From the NCBI GenBank assembly GCA_947494145.1, contig CANLTZ010000002.1, forward strand, positions 372,001-436,000: DNA of 64,000 nt, written 5' to 3'. The translations under genes and the position numbers were made by a program. Below, piece by piece: positions 52,551 through 60,953 of the stretch (positions are counted from its first letter, which is position 1; each line of letters opens with the position of its first letter). This stretch comes from an uncultured Jannaschia sp. GTDB taxonomy: Bacteria; Pseudomonadota; Alphaproteobacteria; Rhodobacterales; Rhodobacteraceae. The notes beneath the pieces were generated by a model. That model did not search any database. It was not told the DNA's origin and was given only the letters and a program-made list of their open reading frames with translations.

Positions 52551-52692
52551 GGTTCGATGCGGAGCGGGGGTCGCTCGCGGCCTTGCGTCCGTCTGGGGAG
52601 CAGGCAGGGAAACGCTGGCCTTAGGGCATGCGCCCGTCATCGCCAAGCGACGAGGGCTGGCTGCGCCCTGGCTATGCGGGGGGCGACGCGCG

Positions 52693-53328
52693 CTAGCCGT
52701 CTTTCGGTGGGCTTTGCCCGTCTTCCTCGTCTTCCTCCTCCTCGGCCAGCATGTAAATCTGGACGAAGATGAACAGCGCCATGGCCGCAGGCAGGGCGAA
52801 GGTCTCGAACGTGACCCAGAATTCGGTCGAGAAGAAGCGCCAGACGATTTCATTGGACGCCGCCATGGCCACGAAGAACCACGCCATGCGGCGCGTCAGC
52901 GTCATCCAGCCGTCGTCTGAAAGCGGCAATGCGTCCGACAAGACCATGGCAAGCAAGCTGCGTCCGCGCCACAGCCCCGCGAACAGGACGGCTGCGAAAA
53001 GGCCATAGACCAGCGTGGGTCGCATCTTCACGAAGCGTTCGTCATTGAACCAGACGGTTAGGCCGCCGAAGACCACGACCAGCACGGCGGTCACGATCTG
53101 CATGGGGCTCACCGCCCCTGTCAGCGCCCAAAGGGCCGCGATGGAGGCCAGGATCACCGGGATGAAGCCCGCAGTGACCACGATGAAGCCGCTATATTCG
53201 GTGCCGTAGATGGTAAAGGTGTCGTCTTTCACCATCAGATAGACGACGAAGAAGCCAAGGACCGGGCCCAGTTCTAGGACGGATTTCACCCAACCGGGGA
53301 TGGGCGTGCCTTTGGGGTTGTCGCTCAT
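52693..53328 (-). CDS. yciB: inner membrane-spanning protein YciB
   Basis: 211 residues from ATG 53328 (MSDNPKGTPIPGWVKSVLEL). Five to six membrane segments; LELGPVLGFFVVYLMVKDD, FKMRPT-like FVKMRPTLVYGLFAAVLFAG and TLTRRMAWFFVAMAASNEIV with WRFFSTEFWVTFET are typical of the intracellular septation family A. The tail is acidic (EEEEDEEDG). It affects envelope integrity and division; the mechanism is unsettled in the literature. Confidence 0.93.
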   Translation of the reverse strand: MSDNPKGTPIPGWVKSVLELGPVLGFFVVYLMVKDDTFTIYGTEYSGFIVVTAGFIPVILASIAALWALTGAVSPMQIVTAVLVVVFGGLTVWFNDERFVKMRPTLVYGLFAAVLFAGLWRGRSLLAMVLSDALPLSDDGWMTLTRRMAWFFVAMAASNEIVWRFFSTEFWVTFETFALPAAMALFIFVQIYMLAEEEEDEEDGQSPPKDG

Positions 53329-53469
53329 CGGGGTCTCCGTCCCGCGGGTTTGTGCTGGCTTTGCCATAGGGGTGTGGGCGGTCGGGGTCCAGCATGGATC
53401 GGGTTAGATGCGCGTTGGGCGTTTGCGGTGTTCGCTGGACTGCGGCCCGCCTCTTCGTCGGGCACGGGG

Positions 53470-54366
53470 CTATCCGCCGAATTCCACCACCACGGCGCCC
53501 AGGGCAATAAGCGACATGAGCGCCAGGCGACGCGGGCCAACCGGCTCTTTCAGCCAGACCCAGCCGATGAGCGCGGCGAAGACGGTGGAGGTTTCGCGCA
53601 GGATGGCCGCTTCGCCCACGCTGTCGAGCCGGGTCGCCAGCATCACCGCGCCGAAGGACCCGAACGCGATGAGCGCACCGATGACCGCGAGGCGAATGAG
53701 CGCGAGATCAGGGCGGCGCAGCTTGCCGCGGGCGGCGGCGATGAGCGGGAAGTCGATGGCCGTCAGAAAGAAGAACCAAGCCAGGAAGGTGAAAGGATCG
53801 GGCGTGGCGCGGATGCCCCAGGCATCCCAGGTCGTGTAGATCGCCACCATGAGCCCTGTGGCCACGGCCAGGCCCAAGGCGGGGATCAATGTGGCGCGGT
53901 CAACCACCACCTTGGCCATGTTGTAAGCCGACAGCCCAAAGAGCCCGGCCAGCAGAAGCCCCACCCCCGCCCATTGGGTGGCCGTGAAATGTTCGCCGAA
54001 GATGAGCCCCGCACCCAGCACGGTGAAAAGCGGGCCAGTGCCGCGCACGACGGGGTAGACGACCGTATAGGCGCCCCGCTGATACGTCATGGCCATCAGC
54101 ACTTTGTAGACAAAGTGGACCAGCATGGCGCCCGCGAAGACCCACCAGAGGTCCAGGGGCGGGGGCGGGACCAGGAACAGCGCAATGGGCGCCGAGAGCA
54201 CCAGCAGAGCGCAATCGATGGCGGTGCGCGATGTCCAGGGGTCGTAGCGGCCCTTTTGCAGCGCGCCGAATAGTGCATGTAGAAAGGCCGCGCTGAGCGC
54301 GAGCAGAAGGGCCGCCCGTTGCCCGGCAGCGGTACCTTCGATGGCGAGGACCCAGTCAGTCAGCAC
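53470..54366 (-). CDS. EamA/DMT-family transporter
   Basis: 298 residues from GTG 54366 (MLTDWVLAIEGTAAGQRAAL). About ten hydrophobic helices in two halves, with VLMAMTYQRGAYTVVYPVVR, GTGPLFTVLGAGLIFGEHFT and WAGVGLLLAGLFGLSAY typical of EamA repeats, and the terminal IGWVWLKEPVGPRRLALMSL. Exports or imports small metabolites; substrate not predictable. Confidence 0.87.
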   Translation of the reverse strand: MLTDWVLAIEGTAAGQRAALLLALSAAFLHALFGALQKGRYDPWTSRTAIDCALLVLSAPIALFLVPPPPLDLWWVFAGAMLVHFVYKVLMAMTYQRGAYTVVYPVVRGTGPLFTVLGAGLIFGEHFTATQWAGVGLLLAGLFGLSAYNMAKVVVDRATLIPALGLAVATGLMVAIYTTWDAWGIRATPDPFTFLAWFFFLTAIDFPLIAAARGKLRRPDLALIRLAVIGALIAFGSFGAVMLATRLDSVGEAAILRETSTVFAALIGWVWLKEPVGPRRLALMSLIALGAVVVEFGG

Positions 54367-54396
54367 GGGGCGCGCAGGGACCAGCGGGGCGCCGTG

Positions 54397-54834
54397 TCAT
54401 CGCAGCAGGTCGTCCACCGGGTCCAGCGCCACCCGCATGGAGGCCAGGACCGGTGCGCGCGCCGCGCCCACATAGACCAGCGCGTCGCGCGGGGCACCGG
54501 GGCCGCGCAGCCAAGCGCCCAGAAGGTGGCGGACCATGCGCTCCTCCAGCCCGGTTTCGCGGTATTCCACGCGCACGGCCAAGGCGTCGATCAGCGCGAT
54601 TGGGTAATCGGGCGGCAGGTCGGCGGGTGCCAGGCGCGGGCGCAGCAAATCGTCGCCCAATTCCGTCAAAGCGGCTTGGCCCACCAGCAGGTCGCGGTCG
54701 CGGGCCCAGACGGCGGAGCGGGGGACGAAACCGGCGGGACAATCGTCGCGTGTGAGCGCGGCGGCGGCGATCAGGAAGGCGTCGCGTTCCGCCTCATCGG
54801 CAGGGTGGAGGTTGGCGCCCAGGCGAAGGCTCAT
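54397..54834 (-). CDS. conserved protein of unknown function
   Basis: 145 residues, soluble. MSLRLGANLHPADEAERDAF at the start, ALTRDDCPAGFVPRSAVWAR, DLPPDYPIALIDALAVRVEY and LEERMVRHLLGAWLRGPGAP. Same direction as ftsY (upstream) and the EamA gene (downstream) with short gaps, so probably in one operon. Family not recognised. Confidence 0.65.
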   Translation of the reverse strand: MSLRLGANLHPADEAERDAFLIAAAALTRDDCPAGFVPRSAVWARDRDLLVGQAALTELGDDLLRPRLAPADLPPDYPIALIDALAVRVEYRETGLEERMVRHLLGAWLRGPGAPRDALVYVGAARAPVLASMRVALDPVDDLLR

Positions 54835-54853
54835 GACGCGGCTATGCCCGCTG

Positions 54854-56044
54854 TCATGTGTCCATGCCTACGAGGGCGGCGGCGAATTCTTCGGGGTCGA
54901 AGGCGTCAAGGTCGTCAATCTGTTCGCCCACTCCGATGGCATGGATGGGCAGGCCGAACTTGTCGGCCAGCGCCACCAGCACCCCGCCGCGCGCCGTGCC
55001 GTCGAGCTTGGTCATCACCAGGCCCGACACGTCGGCCAGTTTCTGGAATTCCTCGACCTGGCGCAGGGCGTTCTGGCCGGTGGTCGCATCCAGTACCAGC
55101 AGGGTGTTGTGCGGCGCGCTGGGGTCTTTCTTGCGGATCACGCGCACGATCTTGGCCAGTTCTTCCATCAGGTCGGCGCGGTTTTGCAGCCGCCCCGCCG
55201 TGTCGATCAGCAGAAGGTCGGCGCCATCGGCTTCGGCTTTGGTGATGGCGTCGAAGGCGAGGCTTGCCGGGTCGGAGCCTTCGGGCGCGGTCATCACGGG
55301 GACGCCCGCGCGCTGGCCCCAGACTTGAAGCTGTTCCACGGCGGCGGCGCGAAACGTGTCGCCCGCAGCGATCACCACGGACTTGCCTGCGGCGCGGAAC
55401 TGCGAGGCCAGTTTCCCAATGGTTGTGGTCTTGCCGGAGCCGTTGACGCCCACAACCAGCACCACTTGCGGCCGCTGGGGCATGAGCGGCATGGGGCGAG
55501 CCACAGGCTCCATGATGCGGGCGACTTCCTGGGCCAAAAGCTGTTTGATTTCGAGCGTGGAGAGGCGCTTGCCCATGCGGCCTTCGGCCAGATTGGCGGT
55601 GACGCGCAGCGCGGTGTCGACGCCCATATCGGCGCCGATCAGGACCTCTTCGAGCTGTTCGAGCATCTCATCATCGAGCGCGCGGCGCGGGGCCGCATCG
55701 GGCGCTGTGCGGCCGATGATGCGAGAGAGGAGGCCAGGTTTCGGAGCATCTTGGGGGGGCGTCGGTGTGGTGGGTGGCGTGGTTGTTGGTGTTGGCTCGG
55801 GGGCTGGTTCCGGCGCAGGAGCGGGTTTGGCTTCGAGTTCTGGCGTTGGCGCGGGCGCGGGGGCTGGCTCGGGCGCGGCTGTGATGGGTGGTGCAGGTGC
55901 AGGTGCAGGGTCCGGGCGCGGGGCAGGCGTGGGCTCCGGCGCGGGGGCGGTGTCGGCGCCTTCCTCCACAATGGCGTCGAGGCCCTGTTCCAGTTTCGAC
56001 GAGGACCGCGTCAGGCGGTCTTTGAGCTTTTTGAAGAACGACAT
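54854..56044 (-). CDS. ftsY: signal recognition particle receptor FtsY
   Basis: 396 residues from ATG 56044, with AAAGGGGTCCGAC upstream; an in-frame ATG six codons earlier is possible. N-terminal MSFFKKLKDRLTRSSSKLEQ, then a Pro/Ala/Glu low-complexity linker (about 35-105) in place of the acidic A domain of E. coli, and the NG domain: GVNGSGKTTTIGKLASQFRA, AGDTFRAAAVEQLQVWGQR, LLIDTAGRLQN, VMTKLDGTARGGVLVALAD. Docks ribosome-nascent chains at the membrane with SRP. Confidence 0.96.
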   Translation of the reverse strand: MSFFKKLKDRLTRSSSKLEQGLDAIVEEGADTAPAPEPTPAPRPDPAPAPAPPITAAPEPAPAPAPTPELEAKPAPAPEPAPEPTPTTTPPTTPTPPQDAPKPGLLSRIIGRTAPDAAPRRALDDEMLEQLEEVLIGADMGVDTALRVTANLAEGRMGKRLSTLEIKQLLAQEVARIMEPVARPMPLMPQRPQVVLVVGVNGSGKTTTIGKLASQFRAAGKSVVIAAGDTFRAAAVEQLQVWGQRAGVPVMTAPEGSDPASLAFDAITKAEADGADLLLIDTAGRLQNRADLMEELAKIVRVIRKKDPSAPHNTLLVLDATTGQNALRQVEEFQKLADVSGLVMTKLDGTARGGVLVALADKFGLPIHAIGVGEQIDDLDAFDPEEFAAALVGMDT

Positions 56045-56135
56045 GTCGGACCCCTTTCGCATGTCACCTAATATGCGTGTGCGCCGGGGGAAAGTGCGGT
56101 TGACATGCGCGCGCGCGAGGCGGAGCGTTTGGCCC

Positions 56136-57020
56136 ATGTTGCGCGCGGTTGTGGTCTTGTTGGCCTTGGCGGTGACGCCCGTTCGGGCCGACCCGCCCCC
56201 AGCCATCGCCTGTTCGGAAGGGGCCTTCGGGCCGCGCCATTGCATCAGGGCGGACCGCTTCGCCGCCGATCTGTGCCACCAGATCGAAGCGGAGGCACGG
56301 CTGCACGGTCTGCCACCGGGCTTTCTGGCGCGACTTTTATGGCAGGAAAGTCGGTTCGACCCGGGCGCCGTCAGCCCCAAGCGGGCCATGGGGATCGCGC
56401 AGTTCATCGCCTCTACCGCGCAGCTTCGGGGCTTGGCGGACCCGTTCAACCCGGCGGAGGCGATTGAGAAATCGGCGCATTATCTGGGTGAGATGTCGGG
56501 GCGTTATGGCAATGTGGGCCTGGTGGCCATCGGGTATAATGGCGGCGAAGCACGGGTGGAGCGGTTCATGGCGCGCTCTGGCGGGCTGGCGCGCGAGACG
56601 GTGAATTATGTGCGGATCATCACGGGCTTGCGGGCCGAGACATGGCGCGACGGGTCGCCGGAGGATGTAACCTTCGTGCTGGACGATGCGGTGCCGTTCC
56701 AGACGGCCTGCGTGACGATGGCGCCGGCGCGACGTATCTCGCCGCTGGCAACGCCTGAGCCGCCTGTGTCGCCCTGGGGGGTGCAGGTGGGCTTCGGTTT
56801 GGACGAGGGCGCGGCCCGGGCGTCCTATGACCGTTTGACACGAGGCTGCCGGTCAGAGGCCCCAGCGGCGCGGTTGGAATTCGTGCGCGTGGAGGGGCGG
56901 GGCCCTGGGCGACGCAGCCTTGTCGCGGCGCGCATCGGGGCTGCGTCGCGGAGCGAGGCGGTGGCACTTTGCCGGGCGATTGCGCGGGCGGGCTGTATCT
57001 GCCGGGCGTTTCGGAATTGA
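56136..57020 (+). CDS. lytic transglycosylase with C-terminal SPOR-like domain
   Basis: 294 residues from ATG 56136. Signal peptide MLRAVVVLLALAVTPVRADP. SLT domain about 50-185: LPPGFLARLLWQESRFDPGA with the catalytic Glu, SPKRAMGIAQFIASTAQLRG, AIGYNGGEARVERFMA and VNYVRIITG. Residues about 220-294 look like a SPOR domain (WGVQVGFGLDEGAARASYDR ... SEAVALCRAIARAGCICRAF), which binds denuded glycan at the septum. Cleaves peptidoglycan in the periplasm. Convergent with the next gene, 14 bases apart. Confidence 0.88.
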   Translation: MLRAVVVLLALAVTPVRADPPPAIACSEGAFGPRHCIRADRFAADLCHQIEAEARLHGLPPGFLARLLWQESRFDPGAVSPKRAMGIAQFIASTAQLRGLADPFNPAEAIEKSAHYLGEMSGRYGNVGLVAIGYNGGEARVERFMARSGGLARETVNYVRIITGLRAETWRDGSPEDVTFVLDDAVPFQTACVTMAPARRISPLATPEPPVSPWGVQVGFGLDEGAARASYDRLTRGCRSEAPAARLEFVRVEGRGPGRRSLVAARIGAASRSEAVALCRAIARAGCICRAFRN

Positions 57021-57034
57021 AGCGTTGGGCGCGT

Positions 57035-58720
57035 TTAGATCTCGTCGGGGAAATGCTTCATCATGAGGCGGATCGGGTTGGACGCGGCTTGGCCGAGGCC
57101 GCAGATGGAGGCGTCGACCATGGCTTGGCTGATCTCTTCCAGCAGGTCTTGGTCCCAGCGGTCGGCCTGCATCAGCTTGACGGCCTTTTCGCAGCCGACG
57201 CGACAGGGCGTGCATTGGCCGCAGCTTTCGCTTTCGAAGAAGCGCAGCATGTTGAGCGCGGCAGCCTTGGCGCTGTCCTGGTCCGACAGGATGACCACGG
57301 CGGCGGAGCCGATGAAGCTGCCATGGTGTTGCAGCGTGTCGAAGTCGAGCGGGACGTCGTCCAGCGAGGCGGGCAGCAAGCCCGAAGACGGGCCGCCGGG
57401 TTGGTAGGCTTTGAAAGCGTGGCCGGGCGCCATGCCGCTTGCCGCGTCGATGACATCGCTGATCGTGGAGCCTGCGGGCAAGACGTAGACGCCCGGCCGC
57501 GCCACGCGGCCTGAGACGGAATAGGAGCGCAGGCCCGTGCGCCCGTTGCGTTCATGGGCGGACAGGATCGTGGGGCCCTCGCGGGCGATGCGCGCGATCC
57601 AATGGCAGGTTTCCACGTTGTGGACGAGGGTCGGGCGCCCGAACAGCCCCACCTGCGCCACATAGGGCGGGCGGTGGCGGGGCAGGCCGCGCTTGCCTTC
57701 GATGGACTCGATCATGGCGCTTTCTTCGCCGCAGATATAGGCGCCCGCGCCGCGCCGAAGTTCGATATAGCCGGGCGGGATGAGGTCCGCTTTTTCCAGC
57801 GCGGCAATTTCGCGGCGCAGGATGTCCAGGACGGCGGGGTATTCGTCGCGCATGTAGAAATAGACGCGCTCGGCCTCGACGGCCCAGGCCGCAATCAGCG
57901 TGCCTTCAAGGCAGAGATGGGGCACCCGTTCTAGGTAGTAGCGGTCTTTGAAGGTGCCCGGCTCGCCCTCATCCCCGTTGACGGCCATGAGGCGGGGGCC
58001 GGGATTGGCGCGCACGAAGCCCCATTTCTTGCCCGCCGGGAAGCCCGCGCCGCCCAAGCCGCGCAGGCCCGAGGCCGCGATCGTGTCTTGCAGGGCTTCC
58101 CAGTCCCCGCCCTTGCGGAGTTGGGTCAGCACGCCGTAGCCGCCCGCGGCGCGGTAGGCGGCCAGGTCTTCGTAATCGGGCATGACCGGGTGGAAATCGC
58201 CCGCCTCGATGACGGCTTGGACGGCTTCTGGCGTGGCGTGGTCCACGTGACGATGACCGATTTCGAGCGCGGGCGCCGTGTCGCAGCGGCCCATGCAGGG
58301 CGCGCGCAGCACGCGGAGCTTGGCCGGATCGTGCCCGGCTTCGAGCGCGGCGATCAGCGCATCCGACCCGGCCAATTCGCACGACAGCGAGTCGCAGACG
58401 CGGATCGTCAGGTCCGGCGGCACGGGGTCGTCTTCGCGCAAAGGGTCGAAATGGGCGTAGAAGGTGGCGACTTCCCAAACCTCGGCCATGGACAGGCGCA
58501 TTTCTTCGGCCAGGGCCCGGAGATGGCGGGCCGATTGGTGCCCATGGCGGTCTTGGATGAGGTGCAGGAACTCGATCAGCAGATCGCGGCGCCGTGGGCG
58601 GTCACCCAGAAGTGCCTGAACTTCGGCCAAGGCGGCATCGTCATATTGACGGCCTTTGGGCGTGGATCGTCCGAGCCCTCTGCCCGATTTCCAGACACCC
58701 TTGGCTTTGTCGTCCAGCAT
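57035..58720 (-). CDS. fused NuoE-NuoF-type flavoprotein (formate dehydrogenase FdsG-FdsB-like diaphorase)
   Basis: 561 residues from ATG 58720 (MLDDKAKGVWKSGRGLGRST). N-terminal NuoE-like domain: EMRLSMAEVWEVATFYAHFD, CDSLSCELAGSD and RAPCMGRCDTAP, the four Cys of a 2Fe-2S cluster. The NuoF-like part has SGLRGLGGAGFPAGKKWGFV (NADH), VNGDEGEPGTFKDRYYLERV (FMN), GAGAYICGEESAMIESIEGK, and a 4Fe-4S motif ESCGQCTPCRVGCEKAVKLM. In NAD-dependent formate dehydrogenases FdsG and FdsB are usually separate and adjacent to the catalytic FdsA; here they are fused and no FdsA lies on either side. Confidence 0.88.
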   Translation of the reverse strand: MLDDKAKGVWKSGRGLGRSTPKGRQYDDAALAEVQALLGDRPRRRDLLIEFLHLIQDRHGHQSARHLRALAEEMRLSMAEVWEVATFYAHFDPLREDDPVPPDLTIRVCDSLSCELAGSDALIAALEAGHDPAKLRVLRAPCMGRCDTAPALEIGHRHVDHATPEAVQAVIEAGDFHPVMPDYEDLAAYRAAGGYGVLTQLRKGGDWEALQDTIAASGLRGLGGAGFPAGKKWGFVRANPGPRLMAVNGDEGEPGTFKDRYYLERVPHLCLEGTLIAAWAVEAERVYFYMRDEYPAVLDILRREIAALEKADLIPPGYIELRRGAGAYICGEESAMIESIEGKRGLPRHRPPYVAQVGLFGRPTLVHNVETCHWIARIAREGPTILSAHERNGRTGLRSYSVSGRVARPGVYVLPAGSTISDVIDAASGMAPGHAFKAYQPGGPSSGLLPASLDDVPLDFDTLQHHGSFIGSAAVVILSDQDSAKAAALNMLRFFESESCGQCTPCRVGCEKAVKLMQADRWDQDLLEEISQAMVDASICGLGQAASNPIRLMMKHFPDEI

Positions 58721-58888
58721 CTCGCGTCCTCCGTTGCGGAAGCCGTCCCACGGAGGCAGGCAAGAGGCAAGCTTGAACAAGACCTTGCCGGCCCCATTTG
58801 CGTCATATCGCCGGGTGGGGGCTGCGGCGGGATGTGCCATTTTTTTGGCCGAATGCGCTGTTATATTAGGCAGTAATCGGAGGAACAC

Positions 58889-59959
58889 ATGCGCGCCCTG
58901 CTTCCTTACCTGCTTGCCCTCGGCCTTTCGGCCGTGCTGCTTCTGGGCGGCGCAATAAATGACGGCTGGTGGGATTTTGCATCTCTGATCTGGATGGCCA
59001 TCGTGGTCGCCATGTTGGACCACATCTTGCCCGAACATGGCCCCGCCCCCGACGGGGCAGCGGCCCGTGGGCTGACGGTCGGATTGGCGCTTGTGCATTT
59101 TCCGTTGTTGGCCGCAGCCGTCTGGGCCTTGGCGCAAGGCGGGCCCGTCGTGAACTGGATTGCGTATTTCTGTGCCGCAGGACTGTTCTTCGGCCAGATC
59201 ATGAATTCCTGCGCCCATGAGTTGATTCATGCAGGCGACCGCTTCCGAAGGGGGCTGGGTCGCTGGATATATGTCACGCTGCTGTTCGGGCACCAAACCA
59301 CGGCGCATCCGGGCATTCACCATGTCCATGTGGCCACGCCCGAAGACACCAATACTGCGCGCTATAACGAAAGCTGGTGGATGTTCTGCTTTCGCGCCTG
59401 GCATTACAGTTTTTGGAAGGGGCTGGCGCTGGAAAAGCGCCGGCTGCGGGCCAAGGGCTTGCCGGGCTGGCATTGGTCGAACCCCTACCATGTCTATATC
59501 GGGGGCGGGTGGCTTGCCATGGGTTCGGTCGTCTGGGCCTTCGGTTGGACGGCATTGGCTGCTTATGTGGCGCTCTGCCTGCTGGCGCAAAGCCAGCTTC
59601 TGGTGACCGATTACGTGCTGCATTACGGCATGCGGCGCCAGAAGATCGGCGACCGGTATGAGCCGGTGGGTCCGCAGCATTCCTGGAACGCGCCGCATGT
59701 GGTCACCAACCTGCTGACTTTGCATGCACCGCGCCATTCCGATCATCACGCCCATCCCGCCCGCGGCTTCGAGGAACTGCGGATCGGCGAGGACGTGCCA
59801 AGACTGCCCTATTCCCTGCCTGTCATGGTGACTTTTGCGCTATGGCCCTGGTGGTGGAGACGAATGATGAACCCACGGGTCGACGCGCTGGCCTTGGGTT
59901 CGAACGACCAAACAAAGCACCGCCAAGGTGTTGAAGGAGAAGAGACTTTATGCGCTTAA
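58889..59959 (+). CDS. alkB: AlkB-type alkane / fatty acid hydroxylase
   Basis: Integral membrane di-iron monooxygenase hydroxylating medium-chain alkanes or related chains at the terminal carbon. 356 residues with about six hydrophobic helices. All histidine boxes are present: HELIHAGD near residue 111, HHVHVATPEDTNTARYNES near 145, and RHSDHHAHPARGFEEL near 291; an additional NSCAH precedes box one. GGAGG lies six bases before the ATG. Partner rubredoxin genes are not in the window. The last ten bases overlap the next gene. Confidence 0.92.
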   Translation: MRALLPYLLALGLSAVLLLGGAINDGWWDFASLIWMAIVVAMLDHILPEHGPAPDGAAARGLTVGLALVHFPLLAAAVWALAQGGPVVNWIAYFCAAGLFFGQIMNSCAHELIHAGDRFRRGLGRWIYVTLLFGHQTTAHPGIHHVHVATPEDTNTARYNESWWMFCFRAWHYSFWKGLALEKRRLRAKGLPGWHWSNPYHVYIGGGWLAMGSVVWAFGWTALAAYVALCLLAQSQLLVTDYVLHYGMRRQKIGDRYEPVGPQHSWNAPHVVTNLLTLHAPRHSDHHAHPARGFEELRIGEDVPRLPYSLPVMVTFALWPWWWRRMMNPRVDALALGSNDQTKHRQGVEGEETLCA

Positions 59960-60354
59960 CGATTGCTTTATGTGCTTCATTACTTCTGGCCGGACCGGTC
60001 GCGGCGGAACGCGTCGTCACAGCCGATGAGTTCGACCAGATGGTGTCGGGCCGGACGCTTCATTTTGACCGGCAAGGGGAAGCCTTCGGGTCGGAGCAGT
60101 ATTTCGAGGACAAACGGGTCATTTGGGCCTTTGAAGGCGGCCAATGTCAGCGCGGTATATGGTTCGAAAGCCTCGCGGGTGATATCTGCTTCGTCTACGA
60201 TGGTGACCCGTCGCCGCAATGCTGGTCTTTCATTGAAATGCCCGATGGGGCGTTCCATGCCCGCTCTGTCGGGGCGGACCCGGATGAAGATCTGATCACC
60301 CGCAAGATGGGGTACGAAGATCTGGAATGTGTCCTGCCGGACCTGGGGGTCTGA
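59950..60354 (+). CDS. exported protein of unknown function, overlapping alkB
   Basis: 134 residues. Signal peptide MRLTIALCASLLLAGPVAAE, then VVTADEFDQMVSGRTLHFDR, FGSEQYFEDKRVIWAFEGGQ, CQRGIWFESLAGDICFVYDG, QCWSFIEMPDG, and a terminal Cys. Such single-domain secreted proteins with a SGRTLxF motif and four Cys are common in Rhodobacteraceae without known function. AAGGAGAAGAGACTTT is a strong ribosome site located inside the alkB end. Confidence 0.8.
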   Translation: MRLTIALCASLLLAGPVAAERVVTADEFDQMVSGRTLHFDRQGEAFGSEQYFEDKRVIWAFEGGQCQRGIWFESLAGDICFVYDGDPSPQCWSFIEMPDGAFHARSVGADPDEDLITRKMGYEDLECVLPDLGV

Positions 60355-60953
60355 GGCGGCGTCCAAGAAGCCGCGCGTTTGGTTTCAACGAGGTCCTACG
60401 ACATCACGCCGGTGAGAGTCGGCGCGTGCCCCAAACGGCGCGCGCGCTCTTATCCGTTTTGCGTGGATGCGAAGGCGTCAGAGGGCTGCCGACAGGCCTG
60501 CCGTCTGCGTTCTCCGAAAAAGATCAATATAACAAAGACGTGCGCGGTCTCTGCCACAAGACCCCGTCCGGTATTCCGAGGCTCGTCCCAAGTCGCGGGG
60601 CTTTCACGAGGGTGTTTCTTGTTCGTGTGACCGTTGTCCTACAGATTTAACTCACGAAACGCGGTCATCCCCGACCGATCGACACGAGACTTCGGACCGG
60701 GCGGGTGTCTCTCCCCCTTCTTCCCCCGCTTTGGTCCGGCCGCGCGCCAGATACAGGCTGCTCATCCCCAGGTGCGTTGCGGCACGAAAACCGCTCTTCC
60801 CGGCAATGGTGTCAGGAGGGGCGGTTTTCTCGCGTAAGTGTTGGTGCTGCCTAGTCTGGTCTCGGCTGCGCAAGTCTGGCATCTACAGGCCGTGCCCCGC
60901 ATGTTTGTGCTGCTCGGCCCGGCCCCCGCCCTTTTTGGAAAGTGTGCGTTACG
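60355..60953. other. 599-base gap with an orphan copy of the exported-protein 3' flank
   Basis: I find no convincing gene in this stretch; short open frames at 60379-60630 and 60634-60837 have no ribosome site and atypical composition. The right half, 60685-60830, contains GGGCGGGTGTCTCTCCCCC, GGCTGCTCATCCCC and a final hairpin, in the same order as the 3' flank of the exported protein gene at 32729-33082. An AT-rich patch near 60520-60540 (AAAAAGATCAATATAACAAA) could belong to a promoter. The region may encode a small RNA or be a relic of a lost family member. Confidence 0.45.
60787..60828 (+). terminator. terminator-like hairpin, related to those of the exported protein family
   Basis: AAAACCGCTCTTCCCGG, a loop of about ten bases, then CAGGAGGGGCGGTTTTCT. 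Imperfect stem with a T run at the end; it could act on either strand. It corresponds in position to the hairpin at 33203-33241 within the shared 3' flank. Confidence 0.55.

Noticed and set aside
58721-59755. N-terminal extension of the FdsGB-like protein in the 906-codon frame
   Set aside because: The extension lies opposite alkB; the family N-terminus begins at the ATG 58720.
60379-60630. 83-codon frame with several Cys in the gap after the exported protein
   Set aside because: Starts at TTG without a ribosome site, atypical composition and no relation to the IRRQN family; left as unsupported.
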